Notes: generated by a model from the sequence alone, not told the origin. 64,000 bases of DNA from Branchipolynoe longqiensis (GCA_030323885.1 CM059186.1:25191849-25255848), one strand, 5' to 3'; positions 48,866 through 60,380 are shown, counted from the first letter of the stretch. Program-made: numbers and translations.

Positions 48866-49195
48866 TGGTTGGTTGGTTGGTTGTTGGAGCAACATCTAAG
48901 GTCATATTAGGATGGGTAACAACTTGTGACAGTTCACACTCATGGTGATTTTATAGTGCTGCCCCACTGGGAGACCAGGCCACCAGCATCATGACCAGAT
49001 ATCCACACTCAGTCACATTATCCTGACACTGAGCCAACCAGTCCTTGCTCTATCCTAATAATGTTGAACGCCTGGCTAGGAAGCGATAAGTATTAATTGG
49101 GTATGTCATCGGTTTGACTTGACCGGCAATCAAACTCATGACCTTCTGTATGGGAAGCTTACGTTCTACCGATTTCAGTCAGCGCGTCCGGTCCC
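48866..49195 (-). mobile_element. SINE family 1, type-2 head, tail-shortened
   Basis: GGTTGGTTGTTGGAGCAAC through the head ending AGCGCGTCCGGTCC. The segment between tail and ACATCTAAGG is deleted by about 12 bp. Confidence 0.85.
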
Positions 49196-49385
49196 GGTGG
49201 TGATGCCACTTTAAGTGATGCTAACTGACAATATATGATCATGACCGGTTATTTTGGGACTTGTACAAATATCTCAATCGTGGGGGACGGAGATGTTGTG
49301 GTCTGCAACTGGTATGTAAGGTGACCAAATGTGAACCTGGTAATGAAAAGTGGGGCTGAGAAATCCAGAGATGAGTGTGTGTGTG

Positions 49386-49430
49386 GGGGGGGGGGGGGGG
49401 GGGCTAGAGATGGGGGGGGGGCTGCAGATG
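49386..49430. repeat. G homopolymers
   Basis: Two poly-G runs (about 17 and 9) around GCTAGAGATG. Confidence 0.85.
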
Positions 49431-49436
49431 GGCTGC

Positions 49437-49650
49437 TCGGTTGGTTGTTGGAGCTTTACTTCTTGGCAACATCAAAGGTAATATCAGGACGGCTACCGAC
49501 TTGTGACAGTGTGCACTCATGGCAACTTTATAGTGCTGTTCCACTGGGAGACCAGGCCACCAGCACCATGACCTGATATCCCAGTCAGTCACATTATCCG
49601 GACACTGAGCCAACCAGTCCTTGCCCTATCCTAAAAAAGGCCAAGCACAA
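49437..49650 (-). mobile_element. SINE family 1, tail half
   Basis: CGGTTGGTTGTTGGAGC to TTGCCCTATCCTAAAAAAGG; truncated before the head. Confidence 0.82.
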
Positions 49651-49665
49651 AATGCGCTGGAGATG

Positions 49666-49762
49666 GGCGGGCGGATGGGCTGGAGATGGGCTGGAGATGG
49701 GCTGGATATGAGCTGGAGATGGGCTGGAGATGGGCTGGATATGGGCTGGAGATGGGCTGGGA
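49666..49762. repeat. GGGCTGGAGAT / GGGCTGGATAT tandem array
   Basis: 11-12 bp units, about eight copies. Confidence 0.85.
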
Positions 49763-50068
49763 TATCACCGGTCTGCTGCGGTTATTCTTAGAGAGTCGGG
49801 TCAGGGAGAGCCGGTCGTTCCGGGTTAGTTAGGTGTGGGGTGGAATGGTCGGGGCTCGTCGGGGAGTGTGGTGACCGGGTAACGAGTGATCGTCCCGCAG
49901 ATCACATCAGCGCTGGGAGACCGGAAGGTCCAAGTGGGAATCAGGTTTCTGCCCTTCCGCCCTACACACACACATACACGGCCTGGGGGTACTTCAAGCT
50001 AACATCATTAGACAGCATCTGATGGCATTGAGGATGGTCGACTTTAGCGCCAGGGGGTGAGTGATGGT

Positions 50069-50380
50069 GGGGGGGGGGGGGGGGGGGGGGGGGGGGATGG
50101 TGTGTGTGATGGTGTGTGTGATGGTGTGTGTGATGGTGTGTGTGTGATGGTGTGCGTGTGATGATGTGTGTGATGGTGTATATGTGATGGTGTGGGTGTG
50201 TGTGATGGTGTAGATGTGTGATGGTATGTAATGGTGTGTGTGTGATGGTGTGGGTGTGTGATGGTATGTAATGGTGTGTGTGTGTGTGATGGTGTGGGTG
50301 GGTGATGGTATGTAATGGTGTGTGTGTGTGTCTGATGGTGTGGGTGTGTGACGGTATGTAATGGTTTGTGCGCGTGGGTT
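50069..50380. repeat. (G)28 and GTGTGATGGT microsatellite
   Basis: A 28-base G run (50069-50096) then ATGGTGTGTGTG units of 10-20 bp. His/Thr-rich open frames on the other strand are artefacts of CA composition. Confidence 0.92.
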
Positions 50381-50659
50381 AGGGGTGACTGATGGTGCAG
50401 GCCTGCAGCTGGAGAGGATGTGGGAAGGAGGGAGGAGCAGGAGGAGGGTATAGTAAGGCTGGGTGTGCAGTGACATCTGGTCAGAGGCGCAGCAGGAGGA
50501 GGTATTTTGGGGCCACCAGGTGCCGTGAGGGTGCGGGGAGGAGGCATATATGCGTGTCAATGTGTGCGTCGCGTGTGTACGTGGTTCTTGGTGTGTGTAC
50601 GTGGTTTGTGTGTGTGTAATGTGTGGTGTTGGTGTGTGTGATGTGAGTGCGATGACGAT

Positions 50660-51225
50660 GTGTGGCGTGTTGATGTGGGTGTGTACCGTGTTAGCGTTGG
50701 TGCGTGGCATGGTTGTGGGGATCGCATGGCATGTTGGTGGAGGGGGGTGGGTGTTGAAGGGAGGGTTTACAGGTATAGCGTGTTGGTGTGGGGTGTGGGT
50801 GTGTGGTGTGCTGATGTGGGTGTGTACCATGTTAGTGTTGGTGTGTGGCATGGTTCTGGGGATCGCATGGCATGTTGGTGGAGGGGGGTGGGTGTTGAAG
50901 GGAGGGTGTACAGGTATAGCGTGTTGGTGTGGTGTGTGGGTGTGTGGCGTGCTGGTGTGGGTGTGTACCATGTTAGCGTTGGTGCATGGCATGGTTGTGG
51001 GGATCGCATGGCATGTTGGTGGAGGTGGGGGGGGGGTGTTGAAGGGAGGGTGTACAGGTATAGCGTGTTGGTGTGGGTGTGTGGCGTGCTGGTGTGGGTG
51101 TGTACCGTGTTAGCTTTGGTGTGTGGCATGGTTGTGGGGATCGCATGGCATGTTGGTAGAGGAGGAGGGGTGTTGATGGGAGGGTGTACAGGTATAGCGT
51201 GTTGGTGTGGGTCGGTGACGGATTG
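50660..51225. repeat. ~141-bp minisatellite, about 4 units
   Basis: GTGTACC(G/A)TGTTAG starts at 50681, 50822, 50963 and 51100. Each unit contains GGCATGGTT, GGGGATCGCATGGCATG, TTGGTGGAGG, TTGAAGGGAGGGT and ACAGGTATAGCGTGTTGG. Confidence 0.92.
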
Positions 51226-51952
51226 TTGTGAGGGTGTGGTGTGTGGGTGTGTAGCGTGTGGATGTGTAGCGTGTATAGGGGTGTTGTTGGCCAGGAAAAG
51301 GGAATAGGGTGAACGTTGATGCTGCGTCTATATGTAGGTGGTGAATGGGCAGTCGTGTGTGTTGTGTACAGTGTGTGGTGTGTGCTGTGCTGTGTATGTG
51401 TGTGTGTGATGTGGGTGGGTGGGTATTCCAGGTGTATTCATACAACTAGAAGATAGGATGGTGTGCCTGTCAGTTGGGGGGGGGGGGGGCGAAGCGTTAG
51501 GTGGAAGAGGGAGAGGTGATGTGTTTACTGAACAGGCAGCTTTCCACGCTAAACAGTTACATTAACGCCCCCTTCCCCCACTGCCTCCTTCCACCCCTCC
51601 CCACACCCATCCCGCACACATTTAATAACCCGTACCCAAATCCCCGAACTATGTCTGACTAAATTGTTCAAGTTTTATTATTACCACATCGATATAATGT
51701 TGTCGAACATTTGAAACTTTAAAAAAAACAAAAAACACTTGTCTTAGATATCACAGATTACTCAGAAAAATAAAGAATAATATCAATCTATCGAACTACT
51801 AATTTTACTACTTTCTTTTGCTGAACTTTAATTTCGAACAAGTTGGAAGGAATTTTATGATATGCGCCTCACAGTATCTTATCCCCAGGGTTTGTGTATG
51901 TTCGCCTTGACATGACCAGGGTTCTGTTAGTTGGAATCATTAGGTTGGAATC
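51226..51952. other. No supported gene
   Basis: GT-rich to 51425, a G run near 51477, then AT-rich sequence. Confidence 0.5.
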
Positions 51953-52278
51953 AGACGAGATGGCTGAATGACTTGAGTGTCCTTCTCCCTTTTTGATAGA
52001 TCATGGGATTTGAACCCAGGTCGAGTCAAACCAATGACTTAAAAACTGATACTTGTCACTTCCTAGCCAGGCGCTTGGCATTATTAGGATAAAGCAAGGA
52101 CTGGTTAGCTCAGTGTCAGGATAATGTGACTGAGTGGGATATCAAGTCATGGTGCGGGCGGCCTGATCTCCCACTGGAGCAGCTCTATAAAGTCACCATG
52201 AGTGTGCACTGTCACAAGTCGGTACCCGTCCTGATATGACCTTAGATGTTGCCAGGATGTAAAACTCCACCAACCATC
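51953..52278 (+). mobile_element. SINE family 1, full length
   Basis: Degraded type-1 head (GATGGCTGAATGACTTGAG, GATTTGAACCC), intact body, tail GATGTAAAACTCCACC. Confidence 0.87.
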
Positions 52279-52487
52279 ATTAGTCTGGGGAAGGGAGGGT
52301 ATCGAGCATGAAGAAGGGTCCATAAAACAGGGTGCTTCTGACAAAAGGTATTACCTGATATAATTAATGCAATTAGTGTTCCATCCCACCCCCTTAGCTG
52401 GATACAATTAACAAAGATTCTTAGCCTAATAATACACACCAACCAGCCAGCCACTGCCGTCACCACTCCCACCACGGATAGCTTTCA

Positions 52488-53244
52488 CCCCAGTCACACC
52501 GGGCTTGCGACTGCTTGCGGCCACTTTGTACCCACAAAAAACAAAAAGTGGTTGCAAGTGGTCGCAGCAGGTCGCAAAAAGGTCTCTATTTGGTCCTCAG
52601 TGGTCGCCGACCACCTGGCGAGCCGACCACCTGGCGATTAATTTGGTCGCAAGGAGTTTGCAGTCGTTGCACCAACATTCTACTTGCGACCAAAATGCTC
52701 GCCAGGAGACTGATTGATGACCGTGGCACTGCTGCCAACCACCTGTGACCACTCGGCAATAGGTCAATGATCGGTTGGCGATCAGTTGGTGAAGTTAGCG
52801 ATTGGTTGGCAATTGGCAATCGGTTGGCAATCGGTCAGGGACCGGTCAGAGACTGATTTGCGACTGATCTGCAATTGAATACCGATTGGTCACAAACCAG
52901 TCGCAAATCACTCCCCAATCATGCGACTGATCTGCAATTGAATGCTGATTGGTCACAAACCAGTCGCAAATCACTCCCCAACCATGCGACTGATCTGCAA
53001 TTGAATCCTGATTGGTCACAAACCAGTAAAAAAATCACTCCCCAATCAGTCATCAACCAGCCCCTACCACTAACCGACTATTCACCAACTGATTGCCAAC
53101 CTGTCTTCCCTGGTCTTCGGCGCCAGTTGCAAAACCTTTATTCCCTGCAGGTTGTTTTTGTTGCTTGTGTCGCAAGGTCGGTGACTGATGTGGGCTTTTT
53201 GTGGGTTTTTTCCGCAAGTGGTCGTATCCCTGGTCTGACTGGGG
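52488..53244. mobile_element. Putative MITE (~757 bp) with CCCCAGTCA ends
   Basis: The left end CCCCAGTCACACCGGG..TTGCGG is inversely repeated by CCGCAAGTGGTCG..GGTCTGACTGGGG with about 75 percent match over 33 bp. The interior is saturated with TGGTCGCAA/GGTTGGCAATCGG motifs and includes a 63-bp tandem repeat (units at 52861, 52924, 52987). No target duplication could be fixed. Confidence 0.55.
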
Positions 53245-53589
53245 TCTTACTAAGACAGAGTGGACTTGGATATAATTAACAGTGTCTGCCCATCTCAGGG
53301 CTACCCCCCCCCCCCCCCCCCGCCCCCTGATATAATTAATAGCAATGATACCCACTCCACCATACCCCGCTATAATTAACACTGTCCGCCAGCCCGACAC
53401 CCTCACCCCCCCCGCCCCCCCCACGATCAAACTCCAAATCCAATACCCATCATCCACTTGGAATATACAGACATGAGTTGTTGTTTGTAGTTGTTCTACG
53501 TTCTAGTTATATCAGGACGGCACAGAGATGAGAGTCGGCTTGCAACAGAGGAACAACAACAACAAAAGCAGAAATCGGACTTCTGTAAA
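53245..53589. other. C homopolymer region with SINE scrap
   Basis: Poly-C at 53305-53321 and 53407-53421; a minus-strand SINE family 1 tail scrap at 53474-53523. Three TATAATTAA(C/T) phrases recur at 53270, 53330 and 53370. Confidence 0.6.
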
Positions 53590-54040
53590 CCCTGGTCGCA
53601 TAGACCTTAGCGAACGTAGTTGAACGTAGTTAAGCATAGGATAGATTAACATGGGTCAAACGTGGTGTAAGTATGTTAAACAACGGTGAAAAACGTTAAG
53701 GTACGGCAGGTTTTGGTACAGATAAATACGTTACGGCATGGATGTTGGTACGTTCAACTACGTTCAAAGTATGTTAGCCTCCACTACGGTCAACTACGTT
53801 CAACTACGTCCAAGTACGCTAGAGTATGCTAGAGTACATTAAGAGTATGGAGACTTTGCCACAGTACGTTAGCCTCTAACGTATCAATCACTCTTTTGAA
53901 CATGTCCAAACATTAAATCGGAACTCACGGCCCACCCACATTATTACCAAGTTAGCATGACGGAGAATTACAGATGACGGTACATTCAACTACGTAAGCC
54001 AGTACGTTCAACTATGTCCACTAATGTGTATTTGACCGGG
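53590..54040. mobile_element. Putative MITE rich in TACGTTCAACTACG
   Basis: CCTGGTCGCATAGACC, AACGTAGTTGAACGTA at left is mirrored by TACGTTCAACTATG and ATTTGACCGGG at right (about 37 bp, roughly 75 percent). The interior carries many ACGTTCAACTACG submotifs in both orientations. No ORF. Confidence 0.55.
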
Positions 54041-54185
54041 CCTTGACAGTGCTAGGCATATGAGGGGAAATGACCCATATGACTGAAGGGGGGAAAGACC
54101 CGGCAAATCTGTCGAACATCGGAAACGTCTGCATATATTGGATAGAGAATGGACAGGTTTGTGCCGTCGTTGTCTATCTATGTGG

Positions 54186-54490
54186 TTTGTTTGTTTGTTG
54201 TTGTTTTACGTCCTAGCAACATTTAACGTCATAGCAGGACGGGTACTGACTTGTGCCAGTGCACACACTCATGGCGACCTTATCGTGCTGCCACACTGGG
54301 AGACCAGGCTGCCAACACCATGACCTGATATTATTAGCCCTATCCTAATAATGCCGAGCACCTGCCTAGGAAGCGACAAGTATAATTTTTTAAGTCATTG
54401 GTTTGAGTCGACCAAGGTTCGAACCCACGATCCCATGGTCTACCAACACGGGAGACAGACGCTCTAACTCATTCGTCCATCCCATCTGGT
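54186..54490 (-). mobile_element. SINE family 1, internal deletion
   Basis: Tail TTGTTGTTGTTTTACG to head CATCCCATCTGGT. The CCCACTCAGTCACATTATCCTG block is missing (CTGATATTATTAGCCC junction). Confidence 0.85.
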
Positions 54491-54532
54491 TCTGGAGGAA
54501 TTGCATAATTTGTTGGTTTTCAATGTTTTTAA

Positions 54533-55015
54533 AATTGCGTAGTCCGATGGATTTGAGATTCTGTCATTTTCTGAGATTATTATTACCATGTCTCAGAATT
54601 TTGCCGGGCATTCAAAACTCACAAACCAGCTTTAGATATAACAGATTAATTTTTTTAATTTTTGTTGGTCCATTAGTTCTTTCAGCAGGGGAAATTTCAG
54701 TCGCAGACGACTGGTCTTCCTCATTCCACTGCTCCTTGCCCTATCCGAGTAATGTTGAGTGTCTGGCTAGGAAGCGACAAGTATAAATTTTCAAGTCATT
54801 GGTTTGACTCGACCAGGATTCAAACCCAATATCCCACGATCTACCAACACGGGAGACGGACGCTCTAACTCATTCGGCCATCCCGTTTGGTTTACACGCA
54901 CTACTGTTAGTGTTACTTTCTCAACCATAAATCATAAATCTATTGTATTTTAGTTTGGAGTAATTTTTAAAACAAATTATAATTGTCTAACTTCTAGAGC
55001 CAGTTAAAACCTACA
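54533..55015 (+). mobile_element. TTAA-family MITE remnant split by a SINE
   Basis: 54533-54600 starts TTAAAATTGCGTAGTCCGATGG; 54945-55015 has TAGTTTGGAGTAATTTTTAA, the family centre. The SINE at 54729-54893 lies between. Confidence 0.55.
54729..54893 (-). mobile_element. SINE family 1, head half
   Basis: CTCCTTGCCCTATCCGAG to the type-1 head ending CATCCCGTTTGG. Another head scrap is at 55040-55082. Confidence 0.82.
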
Positions 55016-55489
55016 AAACAGAGGACATATCCCAAAAGAAGCCAGCCAGCGCTCTTACTCATTCATACATCCATCCTGTCTGGTCTGGCAAAATGCTAGT
55101 AAGCAATCATACTGATCAGACGGTGAAATTTTTTTTTTTTTTTTTTACAATTGTTATTTAACTACTCACGCATCCTAATCTCCTCAAACTGTCAGGGCGG
55201 GCTGAGGACAAACAATGCGGACGCTTATTTCCATTGTCACGCATGATAACAATGTAACTGAACGCATTACGAATGTCAACAGAGAAAAGCCGTGGACAGA
55301 GTGCTTTTGTTATTGTTGTTGTTGGCCTTTAAATAAACATGCCGCTGGAGAGGACGAGGCGCGGCCGGCATGGCGCCGCCCAACGAACGCCGCCACCGCA
55401 CGCGCCACTTCCGGGAACAGCGCCAGAAGCGGCACCTGGCGGTAATAGGACGCAATAACAGGAGACAGCGGCCAGTCAGATCTTATACA
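55016..55489. other. No supported gene; poly-T and GC-rich stretch
   Basis: Poly-T of about 18 at 55129-55147. 55350-55440 is CpG-rich but holds no recognisable coding exon or promoter motif that I can support. Confidence 0.5.
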
Positions 55490-56850
55490 CCCCCCTCCAT
55501 ATAGCCTCCACCCGGCTCCCCGCCCCGCCCCTCCCCTCCCGCCCCGCCAACCCTCTCCACGCCCTTCCCATCCTCGCTCCCCGCTACAATCCCCTCCCAC
55601 CCCCCCCCTCTTCCCATCCCCTCCGCCCAACCATCTTCCCGGCCTTCCTATCCTCTATCCCCACTCCAACCCTCACCCCGCCCTCCCCATCCCCTCCCCC
55701 AACCCTCTCCCCGCCCTTCCTATCCTCTCTCCCGGCTACAACCCTCTTCCCGCCCAACCCTCTCCCCACCCATCCCATCCCCTCGCCTCCTTCCATCCCC
55801 CCCCCAACCCTCTCCCTTCCCATCCTCTCCCCGCTATCCCCGTCTCCTCTCCCATCTCCGTCTCCACGCCCTTCCCCTCCCTCTCACAACCTTCTCTCCG
55901 CCCCTCTCCGACTCTTCTCCGATCTCCGTCTCCGCGCCCGTCCTCTCCCTCTCACAACCTTCTCTCCGCCCCTCTCCGACTCCTCTCCGATCTCCGTCTC
56001 CCCAGCTCCTCTCCCATCCCCCGTCTCTTCCTCCGCCCCTTCTCTCCACCCCCGTCTTATTCCCCCCTCCCCTCTCCTCCCACCTCCCCTTTCCTTCCTT
56101 CCTCTCCCTTCTCTTCACATTGTCCCATTCCGCCCCCCCAACGCTCCGCTCCCATCCTTCCCATCCACTCACCCCACCCCAACCCTCTCCCGACCCCCCT
56201 CCTCATCTCCCCTCTCCTACCTACTCTCCCCTCCCCTATTCATTTCATCCCCATGCTCTCCCCTCTCACGTCTTCCCATTTTCCCCTCCTCTCCCCACTG
56301 TCCTATTCATTCCCCCTCCCCTCCCATTGGCACTCCCATCTCCCTGCACAACCCCCTCTCTCCGCCTCCTCTCCCCTCTCCGTCTCCCCACCCATCTTAT
56401 CTCCCCTCTCTCCCATCCTCCGTCTCGCCTATCCTCGTCCCTCCTTTCACCCCGCCCCTCCCACAGTCCCATTCCCCCTTCCCCCCTAGGCCCCCCCCCT
56501 CCCCTCCCTCCTAACAACTGCCCCCCCCCCCCATCTACCCTCCCCGCCCTCCCCTTCCTTCTACCCTAACCCTCCACCCCCCCCATCTACCCTACCCTCC
56601 CCCCCCCCCCATCCTGCATCCCCTCCTTCCTCCCCCCCAACACCCTCCCCTCCCGACTACCCGCCCCCTCCCCTCCCCTTCAAACCCCCACTCCTATTCC
56701 TCCTCCCCCCACATCTCCTCTTCCCTCCCTCCTCTTCCTCTCCCCTCCTCTTCCCCTACCCATCTCCCTTCATTCCCCTCTCCTCTTCCTCTTCCTCTCC
56801 CATTCTGCTCCTCTGCCCACCGATCCCCCTGCCCCTCTTCCCTCGCCAGG
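55490..56850. repeat. 1.35-kb polypyrimidine tract
   Basis: Almost continuous C/T on the plus strand, with CCCTCTCC/CCCATCC submotifs and several poly-C runs. Open frames on either strand (Pro/Ser/Leu-rich, or Gly/Arg/Glu-rich on the minus strand) follow composition. Confidence 0.92.
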
Positions 56851-57064
56851 TCACCCTCATTCCACACCATGCATCGTGCTGGGGATTTGTCTTTTCATTG
56901 ATTGGGAGGAATGATGGAATAAAACAAGAACTAATTTAATATGATAAAATTGTAAAAAGTGCCATCACGCTGGGATATTGCTGTTTTCATCCCTGTATTA
57001 ATCCCGGTAGATATAAGCTCTGTGTCAGTGTGCGCGCGCATGTGTGCAAATACATGTATACATG
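56851..57064. other. No supported feature
   Basis: Mixed sequence. Confidence 0.4.
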
Positions 57065-57076
57065 TGTATTTATTTT

Positions 57077-57425
57077 GTTTGTTTGTTGTTGTTTTTCGTC
57101 CGAGCAATATCTAAGGTCATATCAGGACACATACTGACTTGTAAAAGTGCGCACTCATGGTAACTTTATAATGCTGCCTCACTGGGAGACCAGGTCGCCA
57201 GCACCATAACCTGATATCCCACTCAGTCACATTATCCTGACACTGATCGAACTAGCCCTTTCCCTATCCTAATAATGCCAAGCACCAGGCTAGGAAGCGA
57301 CAAGTATAAATTCATTGGTTTCACTCGACCAGGGTTCGAACCTACGAACCCTTCGGTTTGGATCCCCCGATCTCCAAAAACAGGACCCGGACGCTCAACT
57401 CATTCGGCCATTCCGTCTGGTCGTA
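57077..57425 (-). mobile_element. SINE family 1, full length with 12-bp duplication
   Basis: TGTATTTATTTT at 57065-57076 and 57426-57437. The head is the extended B-box variant (GGGTTCGAACC and GGTTTGGATCCC). Confidence 0.92.
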
Positions 57426-57520
57426 TGTATTTATTTTATGTATTTATGTATGTATTTATGTATGCATGTATGTATTTATGTATGCATGTATGTATGTATT
57501 TATGTATGCATGCACGTATG
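57426..57520. repeat. (TATG)n / TATTTATG microsatellite
   Basis: Grows directly from the target duplication of the preceding SINE. Confidence 0.88.
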
Positions 57521-57565
57521 TTTTATACAAGTCCAAGGAGCCACATAGAGGTGTGGATAGGTTGA

Positions 57566-58176
57566 TGTATATACACGTCATTAACAGACACACTTCTGGT
57601 TCCTTTCATATTATGGATTTGGCTTCTGAAGCATTAAGCATCGATTGCTCTATTATGCGACAATACGGTATGTATATCAAACTGGAAATGCGCAATTGTA
57701 AGTTTAAAATTTACTTCATTATTTCTAAACGGCGATCATTCAGGTGACCACATTATTATGAATGCAAACACCCAAGTGGGAAACCATGAAACTAAAGCCA
57801 GGGCTTGGTGTGTGGACTTTCTTTATGTGATTGCGCTGGGAATCAGTGTCATCGACCGGAAGCCGCCTAAATATATACACATCATTAATAGACACATAAG
57901 CACATCTGGTTCCTTTAATACATGAATTTGGCTTCTGAAGCACTAAGCATCAATTGCTCTATTATGCAACAATACGGTATGTATATCAAACTGGAAATGC
58001 GCAATTGTAAGTTTAAAATTTACTTCATTGTTTCTAAACGGCCATCATTCAGGTGACCATATTATTACGAATGCAAACACCCAAGTGGGAAACCATTAAA
58101 CTAAAGCCGGAGCTTGGTGTAGGGGCTTTGTTTATGTGATTGCGCTGAGAATCAGTCCGGTGGACCAGAAGCCTCC
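57566..58176. repeat. Two tandem copies of a ~304-bp sequence
   Basis: GGTTCCTTTCATA, TTTGGCTTCTGAAGCA, GGTATGTATATCAAACTGG, AAATGCGCAATTGTAAG and CACCCAAGTGGGAAACC recur in order at 57566-57868 and 57869-58176, about 92 percent identical by eye. No ORF is shared by both. Confidence 0.9.
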
Positions 58177-58612
58177 CTAACCTGGAATGGCCACCGCAGC
58201 CTCACAGTTCAATCTGGCTGTAGACGGAAAGACTTGTCGCAGTAATCTTCGCAATCTGCACTCACTAGTGAGGTGAGGCGTCTGCTACTTTCCTGTCAGA
58301 TTGCCTCCTGTCACTCTCCCAATCCCATTCCCCATAACTCCCGTTAGGTGGCGCGTTTTTGCTTTGTTTATTTGTTCCTTTTTTCTCACCCCCCCCCCCT
58401 TTTCCCTTGAAGCCGCCTTGGGGCACACGGAGCAAATATGTATTGAAACACAATTTCATCATCAAACAAACAAATATATGTGCAACAATTTTATTACCCT
58501 GCGTACGTTCTCTCCTTTTCTTTTTTGTAGTATAACATGTATTATTACAAACTGTTTCCACCGTCATATTTCTCTTTCCCCGCATAGAATGCATTGCAAA
58601 CTATTTCCATCC
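58177..58612. other. No supported feature
   Basis: Mixed sequence with a short C run at 58390. Confidence 0.45.
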
Positions 58613-58624
58613 CCATATTTATAT

Positions 58625-58933
58625 GGTAGACCATGGGATCGTGGCTTAGAACCCCGGTCGAGTCAAACCAATGACTTAAAAATTGATACTTTTCGCTCCC
58701 TAGCCAGGCGCTCGGCATTATTTGGACAGGGCAAGGACTGGTTGGCTCAGTGTCAGGATAATGTGACTGAGTGGGATATCAGGTCATGGTGCTGGCGGCC
58801 TTGTACTCCCTGTGGGGCAGCACTATAAAGTCGCCATGAGTGCACATGGCCACAAAGCGGTCCCCATCCTGATATGACCTTAGATCTTGCTAGGATGTAA
58901 AACAACAACAAACAAACAACAAACAACAAACAA
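58625..58933 (+). mobile_element. SINE family 1, 5'-truncated inside the tRNA head
   Basis: 12-bp duplication CCATATTTATAT at 58613-58624 and 58934-58945. The copy begins at GGTAGACCATGGG, within the head, so truncation happened at insertion. Tail (CAAACAACAA)n. Confidence 0.92.
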
Positions 58934-58993
58934 CCATATTTATATTGGCATTAGGAAACATTCAGCTGACTCTTAAGAATATATATTAAAGTC

Positions 58994-59404
58994 TTCCGAG
59001 ATAAATACATTAGCTCGATTGTTCTAATCTACCTCACTTTAATTTGAAGTAACTTTGATTTCAAATTGACTTAATTTGGGAGATATTTGAAGTATAAACA
59101 TACCAAATTAATTCGGGCATGCTTGTCAAAACTCAGAATCCATAGGCTTCAGCAGTAACAACTTCTGTTAAATTGACGTTGTACATCTTTATATGCAGCA
59201 GCAAATGCTTAATCAGCAAACCGCAATCTCAGTTAGACATGTAGGTTCAAATCTCGATGAGTAACAGGTTATTTTAAATTGCTTCAGCATTCCCTTCTAT
59301 GTGGCAGCAAATGCTTAATCAGTATCTAAGTTAGATATGTAGAATCAAATCTAGATGATTGCTTTGGCTTAGAAAATGTGATACTTTAATCGGACTATGC
59401 AGCT
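58994..59404 (-). mobile_element. TTAA-flanked MITE, minus strand
   Basis: Right boundary ATCGGACTATGCAGCT followed by TTAA (59405-59408). A ~75-bp segment (GCAGCAAATGCTTAATCAG, GTTAGA(C/T)ATGTAG) is duplicated inside. The left terminus is degraded. Confidence 0.68.
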
Positions 59405-59408
59405 TTAA

Positions 59409-59629
59409 GTGCTATATTGTTGGTATGTCTGAATATAGAGATGGGGAGTGGCTGGTGTGAGGGTGTCACTGTGTCACTGTGTCACTGTGGAATCGCCCGC
59501 CACCAACAGTGGGAAGTAAGACTGTGGACAGAAATTTCTCGCACAGGTGACAAATCCTGCTACTCCATAGACATCCCATCCCATCTCCCCATCCATGTTT
59601 AGCTATGGATAGGGGGTCCGGTAGATAAG
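59409..59629. other. No supported feature
   Basis: Mixed sequence; GTGTCACTGTGTCACTGTG at 59462 is a short repeat. Confidence 0.4.
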
Positions 59630-59648
59630 TGCTGGTTCACGGCACCAA
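59630..59648 (-). promoter_or_regulatory. Candidate primer-binding site
   Basis: On the minus strand, TTGGTGCCGTGAACCAGC directly follows the LTR end CATCACA. TGGTGCCGTGAAC-type sites are used by some BEL/Pao and Gypsy elements as tRNA primer sites (from memory). Confidence 0.45.
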
Positions 59649-60220
59649 TGTGATGGACCAGGTCCTACTCCGCTTGAGGAATAAAAGGAGTAACACTGAG
59701 ATAGCTTCAAACCTCAGAGAGCTCCCTGGTTTATTCCGTCAGTCTGAATAGGAGCTGACCTGTCACTTGCCTAGCCGGTAACACGTTACCTCCCTCGAGG
59801 GTTGGCCACAAGCAATAGGTGGAAGAGTCTACCCTAGGGACACTTCCTGCTAGCGTGCTGCCACCTGTTGCTACTTCTTAGCAAACAGGGTTCCGCGTAG
59901 TCGCTACCGGCATCATGTAGTGGGGCTCATTGCGGACTACTACACTAGTGTTGATAACACACTCTCCACCATGATACCAATTACACCGTCCAACGAATTG
60001 TCTGCTTCTGATAATAATATACGATTTCCACCACCAAATCGTCCTCTGATAACAGTGGCATGAACTAAAGCTGTGAGTAGTTGCTCAATACGCATGCTCA
60101 GTGGAAAGGGCCTATTTCGCCCGTGTGGATCAGTGAATCTCGGTGCAGTCTGACTAGCTATTCAAACGCCACCTGGTGGGAATGGTGGCAAACTTCACTG
60201 TGCTTGTAGGACTAGGCACA
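59649..60220 (-). mobile_element. Candidate LTR (572 bp), 5' LTR of a lost retrotransposon
   Basis: Plus-strand ends TGTGATGG...AGGCACA give the TG..CA boundaries with a 4-bp inverted repeat. On the minus strand it contains AATAAA (near 59730) and ends next to the primer-binding-like site. The internal region is missing beyond about 50 bp. No second LTR was found in the window. Confidence 0.55.
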
Positions 60221-60224
60221 ACCA

Positions 60225-60380
60225 AAAATAGTTTATTTTATTTAACGACGCCACTAGAGCACATCGGCTATTAGACGTCAAACATATGGTCATTCTGACA
60301 TATTTCTTTGAAGGAAACCTGCTGCCATCACACACGCTACTCTTTCCGATAAGCAGCAAGGGGCCGTTTATATGCACTTC
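60225..60380 (-). mobile_element. SINE family 3, 5'-truncated copy
   Basis: Reverse complement of the 45335 copy body: GTTTATTTTATTTAACGACG, CATATTTCTTTGAAGG, CTACTCTTTCCGATAAGCAG, CAAGGGGCC. Stops in a poly-C run (60381-60398). Confidence 0.85.

Noticed and set aside
49994..51307. Long His/Thr/Pro-rich (minus) and Val/Trp/Cys/Gly-rich (plus) frames
   Set aside because: Products of GTGTG-rich and 141-bp tandem repeats; simultaneous open frames on both strands.
55215..55445. CpG-rich promoter or first exon of a host gene
   Set aside because: Short CpG-rich patch only; no downstream coding exon or splice-supported frame could be recognised.
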